Below are positions 1 through 38,665 of a stretch of 64,000 nucleotides of DNA, piece after piece. A program made the translations under genes and the position numbers. Where the stretch lies: NCBI RefSeq assembly GCF_964204645.1, contig NC_134035.1, forward strand, positions 11,036,501 to 11,100,500, read 5' to 3'. The notes under the pieces were generated by a model. That model saw only the letters and a list, made by a program, of their open reading frames with translations. It ran no database searches and was not told the DNA's origin. Source of the DNA: Tubulanus polymorphus. Taxonomy: Eukaryota > Nemertea > Palaeonemertea > Tubulaniformes > Tubulanidae. Each line of letters opens with the position of its first letter. Within the stretch, counting starts at the first letter, position 1.

Positions 1-28289
<28,289 letters not shown>

Positions 28290-28487
28290 TTTATTCAGTT
28301 TCGATCGCAGCACAGATATCTTGTTCGGAAAAACCGCAGGACGCGCCGTTCATCAAATAGATTCTCGTTTTCCGGCGTCAATTCGAGGAGAAATTCACGA
28401 CGTTCCGCCGCCGTATTCCCATCGAGTAGAATCCGGATTTTCATATTTATTAAAAGACGACGTTATCAAACGAGGGCCGCGCGGTGC
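28290..28487 (-). terminator. RANBP3 3'UTR with candidate poly(A) signals
   Basis: Downstream of the stop codon, AATAAA occurs on the minus strand at about 28451-28446 and again at 28295-28290. Either could serve as the poly(A) signal; the second gives a ~200-nt 3'UTR. Confidence 0.4.
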
Positions 28488-30201
28488 TTACGACGACGTG
28501 GTTTCGGTTTTAGTCGGCGCCGGCGGCGTAGGTCGCGTCGTTCCGTCGTTAGAAACCTCCGGATCGATGCTGCTACTATCGTTCGAATCATCTTGCGCGA
28601 CTTCACGTCGTTCTTTCGGATCGAGAGCCGCCGCCGCTCCCTGCGTCGCCGACGACGAGACGTCGCTCTTCAGTTTTTTCGCTTCTCGTTTCGTATTCCC
28701 GTTCGATTCATCCTCGTCATCGTCATCATCTTCTTCGTTAATCGATCTCTTCGTAGACGACGGCGGCAGCTGGGGCGCCGTTTCAGCCGCCGACGCCGCG
28801 TGGTTCGACTCCTCGGTCATCTTAAGTTGCTGCACGCGCCAATCGACGGCGCCGAATAAATTATCGATGTCCTTCGAGCCGGCCATAACGAGGAACACGC
28901 GAATACCATCGTCGCATTGACCGGTGATATGAATACTTTTCGAACTGGCGCGCTCGACCATCATCCCCGACCAGACTTTCGTGTTGAGAATAACGGTCAA
29001 CGTGCCGTGCATGCGTATGATTATACGCGAATGAAACGGTTCGTCGTTGTCGGCCGACTTGTCGTTCAAACGCAGCAGTCCGCGACCGCGTTCCAGCCAG
29101 TTGTGCGTCGCCTTCTCGAACATGTACAGTTTGCAGTTGATCTGCAAGACGTTCGACTCGGCCTCCTCGCCGGTGAACGTCGGAACCTCGTTGAATTCTT
29201 GCACGGCGTGTTTCGCCTGGTACGCTGACGCCGATTCGGCCAACGTCGTCGTCTTGTCGGTCGACGGACTCGTCGCGACGTTGCCGTTTTTCATCGCGTC
29301 CGACGAATCCGCGTTCAGATCTTTCAACGACACGTTATTCGCGCCGATGAACTGTAAACTGGCGCCGCTCGATAAACTACCCGCGCCGCCGCCGCTCGTT
29401 TTACTACTCGTCGACGCTTCGTTTCCGGACGCCAAATCCGTCGGACTAGCCGGCGTTCCGGTTACCCTTTCGGCGATATTTCGTCCGAACACGAAACCGG
29501 ATCCGCGTAAATCCGACGACGACGTCGACGGCAGCGGTGGATTATCGGCTTCTTTCGGTCCGTCGCTGATTTTCGGGACGCCGCAAACCCGTTCGCCTAA
29601 ATTCTTACCGAAAATGAAACCGCTACTCGACGCTTGATTGTCCGCGGTTTTCTGGTCGGGCGACGTCGCCTCGGCGGTCGTCGTCTGAGCCGTCGCTTCG
29701 TCGACAGCTTCGTCGGATTTCGAATCGGACTTCGGCGGCGAAAGAACCGGCTCCGACGAAGTCGATATGGAATTGACGGGGGCCACGTTTTCGGATGCCG
29801 CTTTTTCAAAGCCCCTATCCGACGAGTTCAGTTTCGTCGCGGTAAAACCTTTACCGAAATTCACAGTTTTCGAACTCAATGCAGACGGACGTAAATAAAT
29901 GCTGTTTCGCGACGTCGTTGAATTGTCGTCCGCGTTCGCGGTTTTTTCTCCGCTCGCCGCCGAAATTTTATCCGAACCGCCGGCGCCGCCGAACATCGGC
30001 GTGAACGTAGCCGGCGCGATGATCGGTCGATCTTTCTTCTCGTCGTCGATGTCCGTCTTGTGGGCGGCCGATCGAGCGAATGGATTCGCCGCGAATCGGT
30101 TAGGAGCGAGGATTCCTCCGCCGCCGAACGCGGCCGTACCCGTCGCGCCTCCGGAACTGTGACCAGAATCACGTTTCAAATTATCAGCCATTCTCTCTAC
30201 T
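28488..30201 (-). CDS. RANBP3: RANBP3, Ran-binding protein 3 (single coding exon)
   Basis: Nuclear cofactor that binds RanGTP and CRM1/exportin-1 and helps leucine-rich-signal cargo leave the nucleus. Start ATG 30191-30189 (MADNLKRDSG), stop TAA at 28490-28488, 567 residues. An acceptor (tttttcag) lies just before 30201, so an untranslated 5' exon exists, and the frame upstream of it is intron. Two FG-type motifs, FIFGKNLGERV (about 192-202) and FVFGRNIAERV (about 233-243), match the paired FxFG(Q/K)N elements of vertebrate RANBP3. The Ran-binding domain is at about 339-456, with TGEEAESNVLQ and ERGRGLLRLND. A Lys-rich stretch KREAKKLK near 500 follows an acidic run and may be a nuclear signal. 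Vertebrate RANBP3 is split into many exons, so one uninterrupted coding exon is unusual. The exon is GC-rich and intact, so it is unlikely to be a dead copy. Confidence 0.95.
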
Positions 30202-30203
30202 CT

Positions 30204-31472
30204 GAAAAACAAAAACAACAACGCCCATGAAATGAATGAGAAAGTGATTTGAACTAGGCCTATCATTGGGTGGCCACTTTTATTTGACTCGCTTTGCCTT
30301 CCCCCCCCCCCCCCGACTATTCCCTGACATATACATTGTTTTCCCTGACTTGATCAATTATTCATACAGGCCATAAAACGTAGTCGGAAACTGTTTGATT
30401 TTATACCCGATTCAGCAATCAAAATTCCTGGACCATTCCCTGACGTTTTAATAAGGAAAATAAAATTCCCTGACTTTTCCCAGATATCCAGATAGGGAAA
30501 TTGTTGAATCAACTTTCGTAGTCTATTATGACATGTTTTTATTGCTGGTTGGTGTACTTTGGAATCATCCAGGCTAACCCAAAACATGATGATTTCTGAT
30601 TGGCTGCTGATGATGGAGGAGGTGGAGTTCTTGGCTAGGCTACGCTAGCAGCGTGCATGTCCTCCTCGGTATACTCGAGCGAGGAGTTCAATCACTGCCA
30701 AAGAGGGAAGATGGTGTCTCTGGCGATCCTGGACCGACCCATCGGCCTAACTAGGCCCAAGTTTCTTTTTTGAGAAGACAACACACCACACACACACACA
30801 CACAAGCAAGGCCCACACTGCACAGACGGTTTCTTTCCATTTTGAAAACAAAATTCTACCATGTACCAAAAACTTTAAAAGCAAACGCGCCAATCATTGA
30901 ATAAACAGGCTTACCAAATACTCGTATTGTACTTCTTCTTAGAAGACCATGAATTTTTTTTCAAAAACCACACTTACTCGCCAAATCTCGAACTTTACCG
31001 TAACAAAACGAGATCGGACGAGAATAAAAAGGTCGATGTGAAAACCGGCCCAAACAAAAGTCCTATTCCGTGTTTTTTTCTTAACCCGTATTTCAAATGT
31101 TTATGTAACGTTAAGTTTTAATTTCTCGATATGCAATTTTCATGAATTCTTTGCAAATTAATGCTTTATTTTGAAATGTTTGATCGGGTAATTTTATGGT
31201 GAATAATAAAAGGTCAATTAAGTTCAACCGGAGATATCTAGATATTTCGTTACACTACTGCATATGTACCAACAATTTATTCATTATTTAATTATATGCA
31301 ATAACTGATTAATCGGGAATTAGATAAATCTCAACAATCCATTCAATTTATCTGAAACAAACATTATTTTTAGCAGTGGTTTTGTTAAATTGTTACTTAA
31401 TAATCATACAAAAATTATATCAAACTTGTCTAAAGTTTTGTCGTTACACATACCCCTGCTTGAGATTGAGAA
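30204..31472. promoter_or_regulatory. Head-to-head intergenic region, RANBP3 and Pil1-like gene
   Basis: About 1.27 kb separates the RANBP3 acceptor from the Pil1-like start codon. It must hold the RANBP3 first exon and the starts of both transcripts. Positions 30268-30505 are a GTGGCCAC-ended repeat with a run of 14 C at 30301-30314, and a CA repeat sits at 30784-30803. No clear TATA box was seen. Confidence 0.5.
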
Positions 31473-31501
31473 ATGGAGAAAGCTGCCAAAACAATTCGCA
31501 G
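31473..31501 (+). CDS. Pil1-like gene exon 1 (start)
   Basis: ATG followed by eight codons (MEKAAKTIR) and two bases of the next Arg; donor gtttgt. An in-frame TGA sits two codons upstream. This exon is the least certain in the gene because it is so short. Confidence 0.7.
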
Positions 31502-34500
31502 GTTTGTCTTCATCTCTAATTCTCTATTCGTAGCTTTTTGTTCTAATTTCGTGCACATTTCTAAAGTACAAGGTCGCTATGAATGAATAATTCAGTTAAG
31601 CCTACCTTTCTTAAAACTGGTTGAAAATTCCAACCAGTCCAATTCGTATCGTAGTAGCTACGTTCGTTAGTTTAGTTACTGGCAACTGGTAAGCTTTTTA
31701 TAATCGGATGGGCTTATGTGGTTTGTGAAAATATTCAATCGTGAAAATAAACCACAGACCTGACAGGTTACTGACTACTACGTTACGGAACGTTTTACCG
31801 TTTTGTAGCAATTGTGGCAATGCCAAAAGTGCCAAGTAGTTAGACCTACCTTTTTCGGTGGTGAGCCCCATACTGATACTGGTGTTGAGCTTTAGATATT
31901 CTAATAATGCTTTAACCATCAGGAGTGTGAAAAAGCTAATCTGAAACTAAACCCGAGTCCAGTTTATTTGTGACTAAAAACCAAACTGCAATCCAATGCA
32001 GTCCAGTTGCTGAGACTAAACCGCATCATCAGTTCGGCCCCATCAGTTAGTTACTGACTTATTAAAGCACAGTCCAGTTACTGACTCAACCAGAGTCTGG
32101 TTATTGACTAAACTGAAGTCCAGTTATTGTCTATACCACAGTCCAGTAACTGACTAAACTACATCCATCCAGTTACTGACTAGACCAAATCAAGTTACTG
32201 CCTGAACTATAGTCCAGTTAGTGACTAAAAACAAAAGTCTGGAAACTGACTGAAACAGTCCAGCATTAGACCAACTTGTTAGATAATTGGTTAGCTACTG
32301 GTATTTCAAATACTGATGATTACCACTAAGTCCACTATGAGGCTAAGGCCAAACTGTGGAGAAAGAAAAATTAGCCCAGCTTTCAACAAATGATCGATGA
32401 CATTTTACAATTTTAAGGAGTAGCGTGCGCCTTCTGTCACTGACCGGTGGACATGGAAATCTCAATATGGTGATATCGGAAGAAAAAGACATTCGCAATA
32501 CTTCAAAAGCTTTCATGGCTGCTCAAAATTCGGGTATTTATACATTTATTAGTTTAAACATCTATTACAGCAGTACGCGATTAACAAGAGAAATCCCACA
32601 ATAGATACAGCCAAAAATGAAAAGTTCTATGGTAGAATGGTATATATTTCGAGCTATGTTGATAATATTATTAGCAAACATCGGGCGTACTAAGAACAGA
32701 ATGAAATCAACGTAATATTTATTCAAGAATCAGAGTACATCATCCCATGTCGACAACTTATCCAAATGAGAATTTAGAAATTTTAATCGGAATATGAATT
32801 GAGATGTAGAATAAGAGATACAGGTTAAAGTGGTGTAAAGATTATCGATGAACCCGCGTCTGAATATGACAGAGCTAACAATGACAACATTTACGAATCG
32901 AATGGTTATTTTTGAATTGATTTATCATTTATATTCAGCTGCTCAGTACATGATGAAATGGGCGTTGCAAGAAGATGACAGAGCAATTCAGGTATACTTA
33001 ATATTTTGTTACACAGAAAACCCTTGATATGGATGTATGCATTTAGTAGCTTTGATTTTGACTCCTTTTTTGCCGTTAACCTTAGGACGTCGTTTGTCAG
33101 ATGGGAGAATTGAATATACTGTGGACCGAAGTGCAGCGTGAATTTACCGGTAAGGAATATATTTCTGAGCAGTTTTATTATTATTTCGCGATGCTGATTT
33201 TTTTTTGAATTTAGAAAAAAGTCTTTTTGTTTTCATTTCTAGAGCAATTGAAAATGTTCAAACAAATGTTCGAGTTGATATTGGAAGGAGAAAAACACAT
33301 CGACCAAGCGCGAAATCATCTCGTACGTAATAATATCATTGTAGTACCGTCAAGTACAATCAAATTACGGATAGATTTTATTCGATTCTAAGAAGTCATC
33401 CGACATAGTTGTCCGGGAGAACACAAAATATTCCCTTTCTCGACAACTTAGATCTGGATCCCGATCAGAGAATTTGCTTGTACCAAACTATAGATTATAG
33501 ATCGTTGATCTTTTGCATTTCTTGATCCCACCCTTTGGAATGCTCTACCCAAAAAACATTTGTTATGAGCCCAATTTAGTAAAATTCTCCAAAAGCTGTT
33601 AACTGGATTACTTAAACGCGCCTTTGAAGACCTGGAATGCATTTGAATGGAACATTTGAATTTGGCACTACATGAATATTATTTCATCTTCATCATCAAT
33701 TGAGCATAGAATCCTCACTAAAATGCTGTCCAGTTATCCACTGCCCTCCTCTAAAAGACATCAATCCCAAGTGACGACTGCAAATCTGTTAATGTGAGGA
33801 TCAACTGTTGCCATTTGTTGATTTTCAGGCCTTATGCGAACAGAAAGAAGGCAAAATCAAGAAAGAATTGAAGAAAGCTGCAAAGGTGAATATCACTCAT
33901 TCATACTCGTTCAGGTTTAGGTACAAACACCCGGAGATAGTTGCTCAAAATTCAGTTTAAGTTAACTAGTGAACAGTTGACACGTCAGTAACAATTGAAA
34001 ATCAATTGTTTTTATCCAACAATTATCAATAACCGACTTAACTTCGAGCAACTGACACCTATAAAACATAGAGGCAGCTGTATGTCAATTTCCATGTTCA
34101 CAGAGTTTCTGTGTTACACATCTACAGCAAGCTGGTATAACCATTGCCGCATTGGCCAAGTAGACTAGTTCTATTGGTCTACTGGTTAGCTTTTGCTTTC
34201 TACTTACGCGACCCGGGTTCGATCCCCAGTCAGTGCATGTACTGGTAATTTCACTACGGTCATTTCTTATATCTGGTCGTTTTATCAATAATGAGGTGAA
34301 ATGGGTTTCTGATTTCAGTTCGCCACTAACGACGAGATCCGATCTTTAGAAACGAAGCTCTTACAAGCCGAAAGAGCTAAAGATATCGCTAAGTTAGAAT
34401 GTAAGTTGACTGCAAACAAACAATATCGAACTTCTATCTGTTGAATATCTTGTTTATCTATAGCATGGTTCCTACAGTACGGGGAAATTGGGAAAAAACT

Positions 34501-36413
34501 TACATCTTAAGATAATACTTTCCAGTTTCGAAATATAGCAGGGTGACCACTTACCAGGGAATTTTGTAAATTCACCTAGCTGTGGGGAATATAATGTGTA
34601 TTCTGATATTTCGTTCGGTTGTTTTCTCAGTTGAAGATCGAATTCGCGAAAACGAAGCGATCAAGCTGACTCGGTTTCGCGAAGGGTTGATCAACGTTTC
34701 TCAGGCGTACATCGAGATGGGTAAGAAATGCGCGATCATCCACGAAGCGCAGCAGGATATCGCGTATCAGTTACCGGACGTTCAGGAGAAAGATATCGAG
34801 GATATAAAATATACTGGTGAGTACAAATTCATTACACTGTTCCCTCCACAGAGCTGCCAACTGTCCCTGATTATCAGGGACAGTCCCTGAATATAATATG
34901 GGAATATAACTTGCTTCCTCCGGCCCTGGATTGCCTGAGGTTATCACATGCCTGTTTAGACATGCATGTATGTCGGAGAGAATTTATTGGTCCTACAAGA
35001 TTTTGAGATAAGCTGAAACTACAGAAAAAAAAAGAATTGTATCATGACTTTGCAAGACTTGGTGAATGGATGAACGGAGTGGCTTATTTCCGCAGAAAGT
35101 TTCCCATGATCTGACTTGACCCTTGGTGGTATGACCTGATTTGTATTGATTCTTGAATTTAGGTTCTGGTGCTACGAAACAGTACGTTTTAAAAGCTAAA
35201 GAGAAAATCAAGCAGTACAACAGACGTGCTCGCATACGAGCTTATAATACATCAGGTACGTGCGCGAATTCAGAGTCCTGTTTATACGAATACTGTACAG
35301 AGTGGCTACTTACTGTTGAGTAGACTCCAACAAACTCAGTAAAGTTTGAATCAGTTGCATGAAGTTGATAAACCCTCTCAGTGCTTCTACCGGTGCACCA
35401 CATTGTAGTTATAAATCTAAGCAGTGTATCGGTTTAATTAGTTATAATCTCTATGGGAAGATGGCAGCACCTATTACGCAGGTGTTCTCTATCGGCATGC
35501 CTATTGCACGATACACTGAGGTTTTCAAATTATCCCCAGCTCCTCAGGGTAAAATCTGGTCAGCTCTGAAAGGGTTAAGTTAACCATTCGATAAGTACTG
35601 TCGTAACAATGAAGTTTTAATTGTCACTTAGTCAACTATCTGATGGTTTACTTGAATCAACTTTTAAGCAATTGGCCCCAGAGGCTGGTTCCATAGTCAA
35701 GATTTACCGGTTAGTCCAAAAATTAGTCTTAGAATTCAATCAAATCTAGTCCTACTTCGAATCTCGACTATGGAACGGGCCAGTAGTATTACAGCATATG
35801 TTAGGCAGATTTTGTTGGAATAATGATATTCTAATCACATCCAATTTCAGCCAATCAAGAGCCGCCGCCTCCTTATACGCCGGGAGACTTCTTTCAAGAA
35901 CGCGTAAAACACACGGTTCAACTCGATCCTGAAATGTCGGGTATACAGTCACCGCTGACCACACAACAACAACAACAGCAGCAACAACAAGCTCGACTTC
36001 AACCAGATCCCGATAGTAACATGTTACTGCAATCACTGATCGAACATCCAGAAGTCGACGGGTCGAACATGCAATTACTGATCAATCCTCAACTGCAGTT
36101 AAACCTACAACCGGTGAACGATCGTTCTCGTATACCGGACGCGAAACCGCCGCCGCTGCTTCAACGCCATCGTCCTCCGCCGAAGATTCCCAAACAGCCT
36201 CAACAACATCAACAGCAGCAGAGAACGCCGGCTTCATCTTCCACGGGACGTCTGCCCGGGCACGCTCCGCCGCATCCCGCCGCTATTAAACAGTCATCGC
36301 AGCAGCCGCCTGCACCGGCAGTCGTAACGCCACCTTCTAGCTTCGATCGCGTCGAATGGGACTCGGATTACGAAGACGACATCGCCGACATGCTCGGCGC
36401 AGCGAAAATGTGA
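31473..36413 (+). CDS. Pil1/Lsp1-like (eisosome-type BAR) protein, spliced gene, 10 exons
   Basis: Ten exons (31473-31501, 32418-32533, 32939-32991, 33086-33149, 33243-33322, 33829-33885, 34319-34400, 34631-34816, 35163-35255, 35851-36413) join in phase to 440 residues. The start is secure: TGA lies in frame 6 nt upstream. Residues 30-250 are mostly helical and charged. Three blocks resemble yeast Pil1 as I remember it: AAQYMMKWALQEDDRA, LETKLLQAERAKDIAKLEF and YTGSGATKQYVLKAKEKI, in the same order and with similar spacing. Pil1 and Lsp1 are banana-shaped BAR-domain proteins that bind PI(4,5)P2 and shape plasma-membrane furrows. The tail differs from the fungal one: PPPY at 259-262 (WW-domain ligand type), nine Gln at 292-300, a Pro/Gln-rich stretch, and acidic VEWDSDYEDDIADML at the C terminus. 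There is no signal peptide or membrane segment. Function in animals is inferred from fold only. Confidence 0.85.
31684..31790. repeat. Dispersed repeat, inverted copy at 62412-62520
   Basis: The text GCTTTTTATAATCGGATGGG and TGTGGTTTGTGAAAATATTC recurs as its reverse complement at 62430-62520. The two copies lie 31 kb apart in opposite orientation. Confidence 0.65.
31930..32280. repeat. Degenerate minisatellite of CAGTCCAGTTACTGACTAAA units
   Basis: About a dozen imperfect 20- to 30-bp units in intron 1 of the Pil1-like gene. The same words occur in the tandem duplication at 25471-25712. Confidence 0.75.
32418..32533 (+). CDS. Pil1-like gene exon 2
   Basis: The exon is 116 nt, acceptor ttttaag, donor gtattt, phase 2 in and phase 1 out. 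It encodes residues 10-48, from SSVRLLSLTGG to AFMAAQNS. SEEKDIRNT aligns with the KIEKNVLRS stretch of Pil1. Confidence 0.78.
32939..32991 (+). CDS. Pil1-like gene exon 3
   Basis: The exon is 53 nt, acceptor tattcag, donor gtatac, phase 1 in and phase 0 out. It encodes AAQYMMKWALQEDDRAIQ, which matches the Pil1 stretch with AAK, a Trp and ENDDD. Confidence 0.85.
33086..33149 (+). CDS. Pil1-like gene exon 4
   Basis: The exon is 64 nt, acceptor ccttag, donor gtaagg, phase 0 in and phase 1 out. It encodes DVVCQMGELNILWTEVQREF, a predicted helix. Confidence 0.85.
33243..33322 (+). CDS. Pil1-like gene exon 5
   Basis: The exon is 80 nt, acceptor tttctag, donor gtacgt, phase 1 in and phase 0 out. 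It encodes residues 88-114, helical, ending GEKHIDQARNHL. Confidence 0.87.
33829..33885 (+). CDS. Pil1-like gene exon 6
   Basis: The exon is 57 nt, phase 0 on both sides, acceptor ttttcag, donor gtgaat. It encodes ALCEQKEGKIKKELKKAAK, strongly basic. In BAR proteins such Lys-rich stretches often face the membrane. Confidence 0.87.
34172..34245 (+). repeat. tRNA-derived SINE fragment
   Basis: A-box-like TGGTCTACTGGTTAGC at 34175-34190 and a perfect B box GGTTCGATCC at about 34216-34225 are spaced as in a tRNA. The flanks do not pair into an acceptor stem, so this is a tRNA-derived SINE head, not a tRNA gene. It sits in intron 6 of the Pil1-like gene. Confidence 0.6.
34319..34400 (+). CDS. Pil1-like gene exon 7
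   Basis: The exon is 82 nt, acceptor atttcag, donor gtaagt, phase 0 in and phase 1 out. It encodes residues 134-160 with LETKLLQAERAKDIAKLE, the block most like the LEQELVRAE region of Pil1. Confidence 0.9.
34631..34816 (+). CDS. Pil1-like gene exon 8
   Basis: The exon is 186 nt, acceptor ttctcag, donor gtgagt, phase 1 on both sides. It encodes residues 161-222, with KLTRFREGLINVSQAYIEMG and KKCAIIHEAQQDI. The hydrophobic spacing follows the Pil1 helix that ends in the IALIAGYGKALLE stretch. Confidence 0.9.
35163..35255 (+). CDS. Pil1-like gene exon 9
   Basis: The exon is 93 nt, acceptor aatttag, donor gtacgt, phase 1 on both sides. It encodes GSGATKQYVLKAKEKIKQYN and an Arg-rich end (RRARIRAY). 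This is the last helix of the BAR-like part. Confidence 0.88.
35369..35578. mobile_element. Decayed relative of the piggyBac-like MITE
   Basis: The ends AAACCCTCTCAGTGC and GCTCTGAAAGGGTTAA resemble those of the 280-bp MITEs. The element is shorter (210 bp) and the left TTAA is mutated. It lies in intron 9 of the Pil1-like gene. Confidence 0.6.
35851..36413 (+). CDS. Pil1-like gene exon 10 (tail and stop)
   Basis: Acceptor atttcag, phase 1 in, stop TGA at 36411-36413. It encodes residues 254-440: EPPPPYTPGDFF, polyglutamine from CAA/CAG codons, Pro/Gln/Ser-rich disorder, and an acidic end with a conserved-looking Trp. Confidence 0.92.
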
Positions 36414-38665
36414 ATACGCGCTTCAAATCGTTAGACGCTGTTTTCATCGGTTATTGTTTTATTGTTGGGATGAATACGGACAGTACCGAGGCCTGTTGAT
36501 CAGCGATAACCAGCGGATGAAAACCATCGTAGAAATACAATTTCAATCGGCACAATTGTAGTATTCTCCGCTGGTTTACTTTATACAACTACCGTATTTT
36601 AAACAACTGGCCCTTGATGTTATTGTGGGATCTCATTATAAGTTTTAATCGGCTAACATCATTCGGACTGAAATGGGAGTTGAATTTGAAAAATTACTAC
36701 GCGTTAAACCTTTCTTCTGTTGGGACTGCTCGGCCCTGTTTTTAAATTAAACCCGAGGGATAACACAATTGACTAACAATACAGTAGACTCCTCCTTACT
36801 CTGTTTTGGTTAATCGAACGCCTTAGATTTACCTGATTCTGAACTAGGCAAAATTTTGACGCTACATTGTAATGCCCAGTTAACTGCAGTTGAGCTAATC
36901 TTCCGTTTAAAGTCTGGGGTCAGTAACGTTGCTCAAAAGTTGGATGTTACTGGATAGCTGACAGTGACAATAATTACAACTGCATTCTTATCATGGTAGT
37001 TATGAGATGGTTAACTTAGACTTAACTTTTGAGCAACTGACCAGTGATGCCAACCCGCTGGTTTTGGCATGATTCTGAGTTTGTGACGGCATTCAGCATT
37101 ATAGACGTCATAAATGTTTTTAGTCTGTTGATTTCGAAGAGGTTTGAGATAAAGCCGTGTACGAGTTCAGTAACGTTTAGAGTATCTTCTCGATGAAATG
37201 GCGTCCGTTGTAGTAACTTTCGGATATTAACCCGACCGAAGTCTTAGTTTTATTTTCAATTCAATATTAAAGATTGTTCTCATCGAGGAGAATTATATCG
37301 AGCTTTGATTATCATTATCGCCGTATGTTATATGCTACGAAGGTGCTTATTATTGCTATACTGATGTGTACATGTACGTAATGACGAATTATGCCAAGTT
37401 GTGTACATCATTGAACTGTACACAAACCATAACTTCAGGGAATACAGTTACTACCTATATAATGTATTACATGTGTTATGAAGCTAGACATAATAGATAC
37501 ATATTAGATATATACATAGTAGACTACTCCGCTTAGATCGAGTTTTTTGGACCTTGATACTTCGTTCGACTTTTGCGACATCGTAGTTGGATAGTACATA
37601 CCCGTACATTTCATATCATAGACCTCTTGTGGCCGTGGGCTTTTTCCAAATTACAACGCCGTAATCACGGTCGAACGCAATAAGTTGTTTACATGACAGA
37701 CTTGTGGCAAGTCGCAATCGAACAAGTGTGAGGAATACCCGTATAGAAAAGCTTTTTCAGCAAATATCCGAGTTGGTTCGATCCGATTTGTTGAGCAGAG
37801 GTTACTGTATAATGCTATGGATACTTGTAATGATGTAGTTTCTGTGACCTATAAGTGTTGATCGATATTTATTTGAATGTTATGTACGTTTAATTGGGTT
37901 CTGGAACAGAACGGCCCCTGATTTCGGTAGGAATTTGAACTCGGTTGTTGTAGGACATTTAGCTTCCATTCGTACATCCATAACGTTACTTGATATTACG
38001 GTTCTATATGGCTGATAATACTGGGATCAACTGCTTGTGAATTGACTACCATCATCGTTTGCCAGGGTTTGATCGCCTCCCGCCAAAGCTCACACCAACA
38101 CAAAACCTCATCGCAGACCCTTCATAGGTCTATTACACCACCCAAGATTTCTTGGTAGAACAGGTTGCCTCCAGCTGCCACCAGTCTATGTATTAAGCCA
38201 ATCAGATGCATTTTTTTCACCGGCAGATTCACTCTATCAATACCATGAATCTGATTGGCTAGATATATAGACTGGCGGCTGCTGAGAGTGGCAGCCTGTG
38301 CTTCAAAGAAATCTCGGGCGGTGTAATAGACCAATGAAGGGTCTTCAGCCAGGGTTGTGTTGGCGTGAGCTTTGGCGGGAGGCAATGAAACCCTGGTAAG
38401 TGAGGATGATTGGATAAATGAAAGAATTGTTGTCATTCAACTCTCGTTATTCGTGATGCAATATTTGGCCGATGTTTCTCCCTCTGGTTCGATGTTGTTC
38501 TAGTTTATTCTCTTGCTGTGAATTCGTAACGATATTATAATGATGTATATTATAGATATATTACACTATAAAGTATATGATACAATATAAAACTGCGTTG
38601 TTTCATTATTTATCATGAATTTATGTTGAAAATGGTAACAAATAAATAAAATGTTTCTCGATTAC
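36414..38665 (+). other. Probable 3'UTR of the Pil1-like gene
   Basis: No further exon is needed after the stop. The first strong overlapping AATAAA signals are at 38641-38650. If they are used, the 3'UTR is about 2.2 kb and contains a hairpin repeat (36920-37050) and a large foldback (38062-38396). Confidence 0.45.
38062..38396. mobile_element. 335-bp foldback element with arms of about 150 bp
   Basis: The left arm starts CCAGGGTTTGATCGCCTCCC and the right arm ends GGGAGGCAATGAAACCCTGG. The arms stay complementary through CGCCAAAGCTCAC, GACCCTTCATAGGTCTATTA, AGATTTCTT and AGCCAATCAGAT. The small loop is near 38216-38240. Read as RNA it would form a long imperfect hairpin. Confidence 0.88.

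Noticed and set aside
34172-34245. Functional tRNA gene
   Set aside because: Both internal promoter boxes are present, but the 5' and 3' flanks cannot form an acceptor stem and no anticodon arm is clear.
36414-38665. Extra coding exons after the Pil1-like stop
   Set aside because: The acidic C terminus ends cleanly at the stop and no open frame with good splice sites follows.
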